NCBI GenBank assembly: GCA_034440615.1 | Contig: JAOTOM010004019.1 | Location: 1 to 64,000, forward strand | DNA from: Ashinkailepas kermadecensis | Taxonomy: Eukaryota; Arthropoda; Thecostraca; Neolepadidae | DNA: 64,000 nt | Reading direction: 5' to 3' | Part shown: positions 1 to 8,440 of the stretch, one piece after another | How the letters are laid out: every line of letters starts with the position of its first letter | Position numbering within the stretch: the first letter of the stretch is position 1 | Translations under genes and position numbers: made by a program | Notes under the pieces: model-generated | The model's database searches: none | Told to the model about the DNA's origin: nothing | What the model saw: the letters and a program-made list of their open reading frames with translations, nothing else

Positions 1-210
1 TGTAGTGAGCGGCCATGCTGGTATGGATGGCCGCCGGCACCGGTGGCGCAGGTGTCAAGTCGCACCCGGCGCCGTCAGCGGTTTTGCAGCGCGGTCGGTT
101 GTTGAGGGCGGCTGGGTCGGCAGCGCGCGCGACTCACGATCAGTAGTGTCGGTCCGTCGACTGCGAATACGCGCCCTTCCCCGTGCTCGGTACTTACTTT
201 TGGATCGGCA
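1..210 (+). repeat. 5' long terminal repeat
   Basis: Begins TGTAGTGAGCGG and ends GGATCGGCA, giving the usual TG...CA ends. It aligns without gaps to 4152-4361 at a constant offset of 4151. Visible differences lie near positions 31, 42, 116, 131 and 171. The left boundary coincides with the window edge and cannot be verified. Confidence 0.93.
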
Positions 211-245
211 ACTACAAGCTATTTCGGCCATAAATTGCGGATACT

Positions 246-1016
246 ATGCCGGGGCACGGGGATGAAGAGGGAGAACCGCGGGAGGCGACGCCGGTCGCGA
301 GTGAAGCAGTGAACGTCGCGGAGGCGTTGGGGACCCTGGGTGTGGCAGGCCCGCGTAATTTCGACACGCGCCACATACCCGAGTTCAGCGGGACGGTGAA
401 TGTGGCCGAGTGGTTTACGCGGGCAGAGAAACTGTGCCGACGACGCGACGTCAACTTCGTGGACGTCATCCCGGAGCGGCTGACGGGGGCAGCTTTCGCC
501 GTCTGGGAGCAGCTACCCGACAAGGCGCAGGACTCCATAGCGACCGTCCGCGACGCGTTATACGACGCGTTCGCGTTAAACCGGCACGCCGCGTACGCCG
601 CCTTCCAGGACCGAGAACTGCGACCCGGGGAGTCTGTGGACGCCTACTTGGCAGACCTGCGCCGCCTCATAGCGCTGGTCTCGGACGAGAAGCTCCCCGA
701 GTCCATCCTGGACGCCAAATTCATATCGGGACTGCCGGCATCGGTACGGAGCCAGCTAAAGGCAGGTACGCGTGCACAGCGGATGGAGCTGCCGAGTCTC
801 ATCCGCTTGGCTCGGGAAATCCTTAGCGATGAACATCACGAGGTGCTGGCCGCGGCAGCGGCGTCGCGGCCCGCGTCCCCGCCGTCTCGTCAGGAAGCGT
901 GGCGGCCACGACTACCGCGACGCTGCTGGACATGCGGGAGGGAGGGTCATCTCGCCGCGGCCTGCCCAAACGCATCCGGGTACGCGTCAGCGCGAGCGCC
1001 GTCTCCGGAGCAGTAG
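246..1016 (+). CDS. gag: Gag polyprotein of LTR retrotransposon
   Basis: An uninterrupted 256-codon frame from an ATG at 246, 35 bp after the 5' LTR. The central part (roughly residues 45-200) has the tryptophan-bearing alpha-helical character of retrotransposon gag capsid domains (AEWFTRAEK, AVWEQL). Residues 227-240 form one CCHC zinc knuckle, CX2CX4HX4C (CWTCGREGHLAAAC), expected to bind the element RNA in the particle. The frame stops with TAG at 1014-1016. Right after the knuckle, codons 241-242 (CCA AAC) sit in a slippery heptamer that would pass ribosomes into pol. Gag is intact while pol is broken, so this copy could still encode particle protein. Family identity is solid; capsid boundaries are inferred. 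Confidence 0.9.
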   Translation: MPGHGDEEGEPREATPVASEAVNVAEALGTLGVAGPRNFDTRHIPEFSGTVNVAEWFTRAEKLCRRRDVNFVDVIPERLTGAAFAVWEQLPDKAQDSIATVRDALYDAFALNRHAAYAAFQDRELRPGESVDAYLADLRRLIALVSDEKLPESILDAKFISGLPASVRSQLKAGTRAQRMELPSLIRLAREILSDEHHEVLAAAAASRPASPPSRQEAWRPRLPRRCWTCGREGHLAAACPNASGYASARAPSPEQ

Positions 1017-2377
1017 ATCGCGCCCTTCCGGTCGCCCGGATGCAAGTGGACGGCAGCGAGCGACGCGTGTTGGTGGACTCCGGATGCACTGACACGCTCG
1101 TGTACCGAGGTTGCTGTCGGCGGTGGACGCCGCGGCCGGTGGAAATGAGAACCGTGAACGGGGGAACGTTACGGTGCAGTGGGTCGGTCACGGTCAAGGT
1201 GGAATACCAGGGCAGGCGAGTAATGCTCGCGACGCTGGTTGTGCCAGACCGCCCGCTGGGTGTGGACGTGGTTCTGGGGATGTCGGGCATCACGGCCCTG
1301 GGTGGCATCAGCCTGCGGACACCGACAGACGTGCGGGTTTGTGCGGCGGCAGTTGAGGTCGACCGTCGGGACTTGGCCGTGGATGCGGCGGACTTCACGG
1401 CGCGATTCGCCGCGCGGACGGGCGAATGGACCGTGGCATGGGTGTGGGCAGACGGGAACGGTCCCGAGAGCCTGCGGAACCGAGTCGCGGAATATGCGGT
1501 ACCGCCGGCAGCTCGACCGGCGTACGACGCTGAATTGGAGCTGTGGATCCGGGAGGGATGGCTGCAGCGGTATGACGAGCAGATGGATGGCCCGGCCCGT
1601 GGCCTGATCCCTCTGATGGCGGTCCGGCAGCCGAATCGGGACAGGGTGCGCCCTGTCTTGGACTACCGTGAGTTGAATGGCCACGTTGCCGCACACACCG
1701 CGAACGCGGACGTTTGTGCTGACCAGCTTCGCCGCTGGCGACGGCACGGCGCTCGCGTCGCGGTGGTGGACCTGCGGAAGGCGTACCTTCAGCTCCGGTT
1801 GGATCGGCGGCTGTGGCCGTATCAGACGGTGGAGGTGCGAGGCCAGAGGTATTGCCTGACTCGCATCGGCTTTGGGCTGAACGTCGCGCCGCTCGTGATG
1901 AAGGCCGTGGTGCGGGCCGTCCTGCTCCAGGATGCCAAGATGAACCGGGGGGTGCTGCCCTACGTGGACGATCTGCTGGTAGACGAGGACATTGTCAGCG
2001 CAGACCACGTAGTGGAGCACTTCGCCCGGTACGGTCTGGTCTGTAAGCCGCCGGAGCGGGCAGCCGAGGGAGCGCGACTGCTCGGGCTACGGGTGCGCGC
2101 GGACGACGGAGAACTGTGCTGGCGCCGCGACAACCCGGTGGCCGCGCCCCCGGAGGTGCTGACACGTCGAGCGTTGTTCGCGTGGTGCGGCCAGCTGGTG
2201 TCCCACCTGCCGGTGGTGGGGTGGCTGCGTCCGGCGGCCACGTGGTTAAAGCGGCGCGTCAACGCCCTGACGGCAGGTTGGGACGACCCGACAATGGACG
2301 CCGGGCTGCGCGAGCAGGTCGACTGTGTCGCGGTACGGGTAAGGGGGGCCGACCGGCACGAGGCCCCTGGCAGCTGA
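899..2377 (+). CDS. pol: Pol, protease and reverse transcriptase segment
   Basis: An open frame in the -1 phase relative to gag, overlapping it by 118 bp. No ATG is needed, since entry is expected by frameshifting at 965-971. An aspartic protease active site DSG is encoded at 1076-1084 within VLVDSGCTDTLVY. Reverse transcriptase follows: a DYRELN block near 1660, the motif A aspartate in VVDLRKAYLQL near 1767, and the catalytic YVDD box at 1961-1972. A conserved connection-like region continues to about 2340. The frame then ends early at 2377 because reading shifts near a run of six G at 2343-2348, and RNase H continues in another phase. The enzymes copy element RNA into DNA inside the Gag particle. 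Domain calls are firm; protease boundaries are approximate. Confidence 0.9.
   Translation: MAATTTATLLDMREGGSSRRGLPKRIRVRVSASAVSGAVDRALPVARMQVDGSERRVLVDSGCTDTLVYRGCCRRWTPRPVEMRTVNGGTLRCSGSVTVKVEYQGRRVMLATLVVPDRPLGVDVVLGMSGITALGGISLRTPTDVRVCAAAVEVDRRDLAVDAADFTARFAARTGEWTVAWVWADGNGPESLRNRVAEYAVPPAARPAYDAELELWIREGWLQRYDEQMDGPARGLIPLMAVRQPNRDRVRPVLDYRELNGHVAAHTANADVCADQLRRWRRHGARVAVVDLRKAYLQLRLDRRLWPYQTVEVRGQRYCLTRIGFGLNVAPLVMKAVVRAVLLQDAKMNRGVLPYVDDLLVDEDIVSADHVVEHFARYGLVCKPPERAAEGARLLGLRVRADDGELCWRRDNPVAAPPEVLTRRALFAWCGQLVSHLPVVGWLRPAATWLKRRVNALTAGWDDPTMDAGLREQVDCVAVRVRGADRHEAPGS
965..1009 (+). promoter_or_regulatory. Programmed -1 ribosomal frameshift site, gag to pol
   Basis: The heptamer CCCAAAC at 965-971 is in the X XXY YYZ phase of gag: codons CCA (966-968) and AAC (969-971). 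Slipping back one base gives CCC AAA, which is the pol frame. Gag codons start at positions divisible by three and pol codons one base earlier, so the needed shift is exactly -1. Downstream, TCCGG (975-979) can pair with CCGGA (1005-1009), with an inner ACG/CGT pairing (982-984 with 1000-1002). The 3-nt spacer is shorter than usual, so the stimulator is less certain than the heptamer. Confidence 0.75.
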
Positions 2378-2723
2378 AGGGGGACAAGTTGGTGGTGTGG
2401 ACGGACGCCAGTTCCCTTGCTGCCGGGGTCGTCCTGGAGGATCCGGTCAGTGGCGCCGTGGAGGACGCGAGCTGGCTACGGCCGGAGTCGAAGGCGGCCA
2501 TGCACATCAACATAGCCGAGCTGGACGCGGCGCTCAGCGGTGTCAACATGGCGGTTGCGTGGGGGTTACCACCATCGACCTTCGCACCGACTCGGCCACG
2601 GTTCACAAGTGGATCGATGACGCCCTGAGCGGCCGCTCTCGCCTGCGGACAAGGCGCACGGGGAGATGCTTATCCGCCGGAGGATCGACGTCATTCGACA
2701 GCTGGTGGAGGAGTTTCGCCTGA
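2347..2723 (+). pseudogene. pol: Pol, RNase H segment, frameshifted
   Basis: RNase H signatures are readable across three phases. WTDASSLAAG (first Asp, about 2395-2430) and NIAELDAAL (Glu, about 2510-2535) are in one frame. LRTDSATVHKW (Asp, about 2581-2615) is in the next. The last Asp, in NLADALTR (near 2758), lies in the integrase frame. Phase changes fall near G runs at 2343-2348 and 2561-2565, and near 2649. The catalytic acidic residues all survive, so the breaks look like recent single-base indels or sequencing errors at homopolymers rather than long decay. RNase H would degrade element RNA in RNA:DNA hybrids. Confidence 0.82.
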
Positions 2724-3922
2724 AGATGACGGTCGGCCTGGTAAAATCCGCGGACAACCTGGCGGACGCACTCACCCGTGTGCCAAAAGAGTGGCTTCGA
2801 CTGCCGGACCCAGCGGCTGACGCGCCACCAGGCGCCGTCGCGGCGGCCGTGGACCCGCGACCAGACGCCGACCCCGCCCGGATACGTGAGGTGCACGAGA
2901 ACACCGGGCACCAGGGGGTCCGCCGGACGCTCTGGTATGTGCGTCGGAGCGAGGACGCGCGTGCCACCCGGTCAGCGGTGCGAGCGGTGATCCAGCAGTG
3001 CGATGTGTGCCAGTCCATCGACCCGGCACCTGCGCGCTGGCAGCGCGGGTCACTGAGCGTACCGCTGACGTGGAAACGTCTAGCCATCGACGTTACCCAC
3101 TACCGGGGCCGGTCGTACCTGACGGTGATCGACTGTGGGCCGTCCCGGTACGGGATGTGGCGGCTGCTGCGCCGTTCCGACGCAGCCGAGGTCACGGGCC
3201 AGCTGGAAACCATCTTCCTGGAACGGGGCGCGCCGGCTGAATTGCTGTTGGACAACGCGACAGAATTCCGGGGTCGTCGGATGGCTGCGTTCGCGGCGCG
3301 ATGGGTCGTCCGGCTGCGCTTTCGGGCCGTGCACGAGGCGGGAGGTAACGGCATTGTGGAGCGCCATCATCGGACAATTAAGGTGATGGCGGCCCGCCAG
3401 GACTGCACCATCGGTGAAGCGGTACACCGTTACAATGCTACGCCTCGCGACGGTGTACGACCCTCCGGCGCTCCGACGGCGGGGCTCTTCAAGCGAGCTG
3501 GCCGGGACTTGCCGGTGGCCGCCGGTGAGCAGGGGCCCAGCCGGACGATGCCCGTGGCGAACGACGGCTCTGAGCGTGCGCGCGCGATGTTCCAGGTCGG
3601 TGACACCGTGTGGATACGACGCCGAGGTCAGCCGACTCGGTGCACGGAGGTGTCGCGGCGAGGTGTGGTGACGTGGCTGCTCCCGACACCGCTGGTGGAG
3701 GTGGACGGTGCCCCGTGGCACGTGCGGTGTGTCCGGCGGCGATTCGGGAGTGAGGACGCCGGACCAGACGGGAGCGCGAGCGAGTCGGAGGACTTTGACC
3801 CACCGGAGGAAGTGATGGAGCAACCGCGTAAGGTGTCGCTCAGTGCGGGTGGGCGACACCCGCACCGGAGGCGGAGCGTCCGCCACCGGCACCGCCGTAT
3901 GCGTGGGCGACGGCAGAATTGA
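2666..3922 (+). CDS. pol: Pol, integrase segment
   Basis: The 418-codon frame first carries the end of RNase H and its tether, then an integrase. The N-terminal zinc-binding motif is HX4H-X29-CX2C (HENTGH near 2893 and CDVC near 3000). The catalytic core has Asp in AIDVTHY (near 3086), Asp in LLDNATEF (near 3250) and Glu in GIVERHH (near 3357). Counting residues gives the canonical D,D35E spacing. A basic C-terminal region follows. The core is intact and would catalyse insertion of the element DNA. The final ~25 codons in this phase are Arg/His-rich and unlike the acidic, proline-rich tail encoded in another phase, so a further frameshift probably lies near 3840-3860. Confidence 0.92.
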   Translation: MLIRRRIDVIRQLVEEFRLKMTVGLVKSADNLADALTRVPKEWLRLPDPAADAPPGAVAAAVDPRPDADPARIREVHENTGHQGVRRTLWYVRRSEDARATRSAVRAVIQQCDVCQSIDPAPARWQRGSLSVPLTWKRLAIDVTHYRGRSYLTVIDCGPSRYGMWRLLRRSDAAEVTGQLETIFLERGAPAELLLDNATEFRGRRMAAFAARWVVRLRFRAVHEAGGNGIVERHHRTIKVMAARQDCTIGEAVHRYNATPRDGVRPSGAPTAGLFKRAGRDLPVAAGEQGPSRTMPVANDGSERARAMFQVGDTVWIRRRGQPTRCTEVSRRGVVTWLLPTPLVEVDGAPWHVRCVRRRFGSEDAGPDGSASESEDFDPPEEVMEQPRKVSLSAGGRHPHRRRSVRHRHRRMRGRRQN

Positions 3923-4137
3923 GTGCAGACCTCGCAGACGGCGCGGGCCGGGCGGAGGATTGTGAGGACGATGCGTTTTATGACCACCCGAGCGCTGAAT
4001 GTGTGGTCACGGAGGATGCGCGGGATGGGCGAGCCGCGCCCCGGCGAAGTATGCGTGTGAGGCGGGCGCCAGTCGAATTGTATGGTTGCGGTGTACCAAG
4101 TGATTTGTGTATACCGGACGACGATGATGATTATTGA
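3850..4137 (+). pseudogene. pol: Pol C-terminal tail in shifted phase
   Basis: From about 3850 a different phase gives a proline-rich then acidic stretch ending DDDDDY before the stop at 4135-4137. It contains PRRSMRVRRAPVELY, which resembles the arginine-rich R-S-x-R-x-R-x-P segment common near the end of retrotransposon Pol proteins. Only 14 bases separate its stop from the 3' LTR. I infer it is the original Pol terminus, displaced by one indel. A separate small ORF starting at 3919 is the alternative, but no env-like feature (signal peptide, membrane segment) is present. Confidence 0.6.
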
Positions 4138-4142
4138 TAATC

Positions 4143-4151
4143 AGGTGGAGG
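4143..4151 (+). promoter_or_regulatory. Polypurine tract
   Basis: AGGTGGAGG, purine apart from one T, directly abuts the TG of the 3' LTR. This is the position and composition expected of the plus-strand primer. Confidence 0.7.
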
Positions 4152-4361
4152 TGTAGTGAGCGGCCATGCTGGTATGGATGGCCGCCGGCGCCGGTGGCGC
4201 CGGTGTCAAGTCGCACCCGGCGCCGTCAGCGGTTTTGCAGCGCGGTCGGTTGTTGAAGGCGGCTGGGTCGGCAGCGCGCGCAACTCACGATCAGTAGTGT
4301 CGGTCCGTCGACTGCGAATACACGCCCTTCCCCGTGCTCGGTACTTACTTTTGGATCGGCA
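4152..4361 (+). repeat. 3' long terminal repeat
   Basis: Gap-free match to 1-210. Immediately downstream the last 12 LTR bases recur (TTGGATCGGCAA at 4351-4362 and again at 4364-4375), a small duplication absent from the 5' junction. If insertion made a 5-bp target duplication it would start at 4362 (AGTTG); the left partner is outside the window. Confidence 0.93.
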
Positions 4362-4375
4362 AGTTGGATCGGCAA

Positions 4376-5829
4376 ATTGGCCAAATTGCCCTTCAAATGT
4401 TTGTCCAGATGGTCGCACAATGTACATAGTATGCCTTGTTATACAAAGTCCCAAATTTGTCGTTATTTCTGGCTATGTATGTGTCCTTAGAGACTGCGGG
4501 GAGCACAGATGTTCTTTTCGCCTATGGGATGAACCAGGCTCTCTTCCCTCTCGGTTGAGCATCGTCTCCCCCTGTTTTGCGGTTGGTTACAGCATGCCTT
4601 CTTAACGTACAGCATATAATCTCGTGTCTGGACCCGCCGGGCTCCCTCGGCCCCGAGGCGTTTCTCTACCCGATGCTCACTTCCTCATCTCAACTTGCCC
4701 GACCTCGTCGATCGGGCTCGAGCAAGGCCCTGGGCTCGAGTAGGATTTTAGTCGGCGCCGGTAGCACGGCGGCACTTCTGGGCACGGGAATTGCGGCGGA
4801 TCCGGCCGGTAAGTAACATCTTCCCTTAGGCCGAATGACGTATGCATCTGTAGTCTGCATCTGTTACTTCGATTACTATCCATAGTTGCAGTAGTAATTT
4901 CACATTTCCTTTGCGAAGGATGATCCTGGTATTCAGTTGATGCATGAAGATGAGATTCGTATGATAGGGGACGTTGTTTACGCGCAAATATATGGCGCAA
5001 GTGCGCCGTGATTGAGCTCAACTGAAAAATCACGATTGGACCCTGCTCCTGGGCTGGTGGAGCTTTTGCTCCACTGGTGGAGGTTGGTGGATGAAAAATC
5101 TCCACTGGATTTGCGACGGGAACGACCAGTGGAGGTTTGTGGAGGTTAGTGGAGCGACGGGAACAGACCCATTGTAATTCCACAGGTTGGTAGACAGTGA
5201 AGTGTGACGTCACGTGTACCTTTCGCAATCCTCGGCCGTCGGATGGCCGCGGCGTTTCTAGCGCATCACGCGACAGCAGCGGATCAGCCCCCCCCGGTGC
5301 CCCCTGACCGGCGGCAGCCGGTGGAGCGCCGCCCGGTACGGGCGGACTGCACTGATTCCGGCGAGAATATGAGAGGAACGTGGAGAACAAGCGAGGGGCA
5401 GGACACTGGGCTGGGGCTCGAGAAGAGCCACGAACCATGCCGGGATGGTGGGCTGCGTGAGGCGTATGTGTGAAGATACGAGTGTTAAGATATCCTTGGT
5501 GAAAAGAGCTCTTAATGACACGTATGAAGAAGTAAATGGAAAGCAACAACTAAGACGAAGCTGTTCATGAACCAATGAATGTCAGTGTTGCACTGTGATT
5601 GGTACCCGTCCGATGCATCTGGCTTGGTCGAGCCGAAAGGGTGGCAGGCGTCGCGTCGGCATGGCCGAAGATAAGCGCCGAAGGACCCTTAGCTCGCAGG
5701 GAGATACTCAGGAAGCAGATGTGGAACAATGTGCACTTAAGTATGGAAAATAATGCAAATTTGGGGAAACGCGAACTCGTTCGTCTAGGCGTTATAGCGG
5801 TACTCAATTCGTATGACAGTCACTTCAGG
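4376..5829. other. Intergenic, no gene recognised
   Basis: Several open frames occur (including a 290-codon antisense one, 4677-5549) but none resembles a known protein. A short hairpin, TGGAGC-TTTT-GCTCCA, lies at 5058-5073 in a stretch (5050-5165) where GGTGGAGG-like strings recur. A CpG-rich patch lies at 5270-5350. No promoter or exon can be supported. Confidence 0.4.
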
Positions 5830-6450
5830 AGAATTCAATGAATAGAAGACCTGAAGCGCAGATATAGCTATGGACTCATAGCTACGGCATTAAGGGGTGA
5901 TATGATTGAAACGTTTGAGTTCGCTGAAGTGTTAGATTATGTCCATCTGAATGATGCTCTTCTATTTAGTGTATCACATGGGGGTCATCAATTCAGGACA
6001 GTTAAACTCCAACAAGCTTTCAGTCAAAGGGTGGTTGATCCATCGAATAGGCTGTCTGCTGATGGAGGAGTCTCTCATTGAAGGTATTAAAAAATATGTT
6101 ACTTACATTTTTTTTTACTTTGAAGAATCTTGTTCTAATTGTTCTAGTTGTAATTGGTGATGGATGGGGTGATATTTATGCTTGTAGGTATGCACTGCGC
6201 AGGCCCTCTTAAGTAGGCATAGATGAAGGAGTTTGAAAATTATTGATGGAACATGGGTGTGTTGTGCAATAGCAAGCGAACGTTAATAACTAAGTTATGG
6301 TAAATAGTTCCTATGGAACGGGGATATGTGATATGGCATTGATTGGGGTGTGTCTGTGTCATTTCTCTCGTCTAATGGTATCTCTCCTCGATAGGCTTAG
6401 CTCAGATGGTCCCTGTGGCTCTTATTAAGCCCTCATCATTTTATGACTGT
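5830..6450 (+). mobile_element. CR1-like LINE, decayed 3' end
   Basis: Position 5895 onward (AAGGGGTGATATGATTGA) matches the C-terminal RT region of the better copy at 61290-61500, followed by the same 3' untranslated sequence: GATGGATGGGGTGA near 6160, a block near 6330-6360, and the terminal GGCTCTTATTAAGCC near 6417. Stops and indels interrupt every frame. Only the last part of ORF2 and the 3' UTR remain, as expected for a 5'-truncated insertion. Confidence 0.75.
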
Positions 6451-6949
6451 GGATACTTTTTAGCATGTCATTCAATTTTCGCATGGTTTCCGGCTGAATA
6501 AGACTGATCCTTGCTCGTGAAGGCGCACAAAAACCACACCTGTCGGATTCATTGACAAAATCTCCATGCTTTTGAAGTGTGCGAAATTATCTTATCCAAT
6601 TTTGTACAACCAAGCGACAGCAACATGCCCTGGAAAGGCATAAGGCAAGTAGGTAAATGAGCTCAATCTACTGCCCAAGTTCTCTTGGCGAACAGCATTC
6701 AGGCGAGTGTATCCAAGCACAAGGGACATCAAAGTAAGATTGCTTCAAATCATAATAATACATAGAAGCCTAACGACAGAAAACGTTCTAACAGTTAATG
6801 GAATTACAGACTGGCGACTGCCATAGATGCCCAGGACAGACTCCAGCCCAAATATGCTGATACTTACATGCGTACTACCCTGCTGTATATTGCAGCCAAG
6901 TTAGCATCTGGCCGTATCTTTAATAATGAACCAAGCAGAGCACCTATAG
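6451..6949. other. Unannotated spacer
   Basis: AT-rich DNA without a recognisable coding frame, repeat or RNA structure. Confidence 0.4.
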
Positions 6950-7212
6950 CTGCACCTGCACGTGTGAACTGTGTCCCGACTGGTCGAGACCCGTCACGGA
7001 CCCCGCCTCCGGGCGGTCACCTCCGCCCGTCGGCTGCACCTGCACATGCGAACTGTGTCCCGACTGGTGGGGACCCTGTCACGGACCCCGCCTCCGGGCG
7101 GTGACCCCCGCCCGTCGGCTGCACCTGCACGTGTGAACTGTGTCCCGACTGGTCGAGACCCGTCACGGACCCTGCCTCCGGGCGGTGACCCCCGCCAGTC
7201 TGCCGGCGCCGG
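6950..7212. repeat. Tandem repeat, about 85-bp unit, three copies
   Basis: Three successive units each start near GCACCTGCACRTG, contain GTGTCCCGACTGGT and end in CCTCCGGGCGGT. They differ by few substitutions. Open frames across it are by-products of the repetition. Confidence 0.85.
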
Positions 7213-7427
7213 TCGGTCGCTGACGTAGTAAGTTCACGGTACACGGACCGTTGCGCCATGCCGCGACCCGAGGTCGCTCGGTATGTTTCGGACTTGCGTC
7301 AGCGCCAGTGCTATCGACCGGCCGGCGCCGCCTGTGGAGACATCCACCATATGGCATGTCGCTGCACTGCCACCACGTGACATGTAAACGGTGCCCATGT
7401 CAGAGGTCGCCGACTGAATGTCGTCGA

Positions 7428-8100
7428 CCGAGGAGCCCCTCCCTCGGTGGTATCCCCCTCTTCGGCCCCTCCCTCGGAGGTATCCCCCTCGTCGGCCCCT
7501 CCCTCGGAGGTATCCACTCGTCGGCCCCTCCCTCGGAAGTATCCCCTCGTCGACCGAGCTTCTCCTCTGAGGTATCCCCTCGTCGGCCCCTCTCTCGGAG
7601 GTATCCCCTCGCCGACCGAGCCCCTCCCTCGGAGGTATCCCCTCGTCGGCCCCTCCCTCGGAGGCATCCCCTCGTCGGACCCTCCCTCGGAGGTATCCCC
7701 TCGTCGCCCCCCTCGGAGGTATCCTCATCGTCGGCCCCTCCCTCGGAGGTATCCCCTCGCCGACCGGGCCCCTCCCTCGGTGGTATCCCCTCGTCGACCG
7801 AGCTTCTCCCTCTGAGGTATCCCCTCGTCGGCCCCTCTCTCGGAGGTATCCCTCATCGTCGGCCCCTCCCTCGGAGGTATCCCCTCGTCGACCCGGCCCC
7901 TCCCTCAGAGGTATCCCCTCGTCGACCGAGCTTCTCCCTCTGAGGTATCCCCTCGTCGGCCCCTCTCTCGGAGGTATCCCCTCGCCGACCGAGCCCCTCC
8001 CTCGGAGGTATCCCCTCGTCGACCCCTCCCTCGGAGGTATCCCCTCGTCGGCCCCTCCCTCGGAGGTATACCATCGTCGGCCCCTCCCTCGGAGGTATGT
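7428..8100. repeat. Minisatellite, 29-bp unit, about 23 copies
   Basis: The unit contains CCCTCCCTCGGAGGTATCCC followed by CTCGTCGG. Variants insert GACCGAG before the next unit or lose a few bases. The 300-codon antisense frame (7234-8136) and the sense frames come from the array and show only permutations of its translation. Confidence 0.93.
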
Positions 8101-8440
8101 GTGTTGCAATTGGTGGCACGGGCACGTGACTGACATGTCACATGCAACAGGGAATTAACAATTTATTTCCGATTCATGATGAGGTATGGATCATTTATTC
8201 CATTAATTCCCGAGCGTCGTCGACCTAGGCCTCCCTCAGAGGTGTTGTGGGTGTTGCAATTGGCGACTTAGGCACGTGACTGACATGCAACATGTGACCG
8301 GGTATGGATCATTTATTCCACTAATTCTCGAGCGTCGTGGTCCGAGCCCTCCCTCGGAGGTACGGGTGTTGCGGTTGCTGGCACCGACACGTGACTGACA
8401 TGTCACGGGTGACCGGCCACGGTTCCCAAGCGTCGTGACG
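8087..8440. repeat. Longer repeat units flanking the 29-bp array
   Basis: Three copies of a unit of about 115-145 bp start with one 29-bp-array motif (near 8087, 8231, 8346). Each continues with GTGTTGCAATTGG-type sequence and CACGTGACTGACATG. The first two then share GTATGGATCATTTATTCC. The 29-mer seems to be an amplified piece of this longer unit. Confidence 0.75.

Larger units (their letters stand above)
1..4361 (+). mobile_element. LTR retrotransposon, nearly complete, pol broken
   Basis: Two direct 210-bp repeats at 1-210 and 4152-4361 enclose gag (246-1016) and a pol region ordered protease, reverse transcriptase, RNase H, integrase. That order is shared by Ty3/Gypsy and BEL/Pao groups; I could not assign the clade by eye. 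The 5' LTR starts at the first base of the window, so the left target-site duplication, and possibly a few LTR bases, lie outside. The leader between LTR and gag is only 35 bp and no clear TGG-type primer binding site follows base 210. A purine-rich tract abuts the 3' LTR. The element is internally short (about 3.9 kb) and pol changes frame several times, so this copy is probably dead or contains assembly indels. By-eye LTR comparison shows about five differences in 210 bp, mostly CpG-type transitions, indicating a fairly recent insertion. Confidence 0.95.

Noticed and set aside
3919..4137. Separate envelope-like ORF in the LTR element
   Set aside because: The 72-codon frame has no signal peptide or membrane segment and resembles a Pol tail in shifted phase.
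4677..5549. 290-codon antisense frame
   Set aside because: No recognisable domain or splice context, and it runs across hairpin-rich and CpG-rich patches; length alone is not enough.
7428..8100. CRISPR array
   Set aside because: This and the other arrays are head-to-tail repeats without unique spacers, in an animal-type genome with no cas genes.
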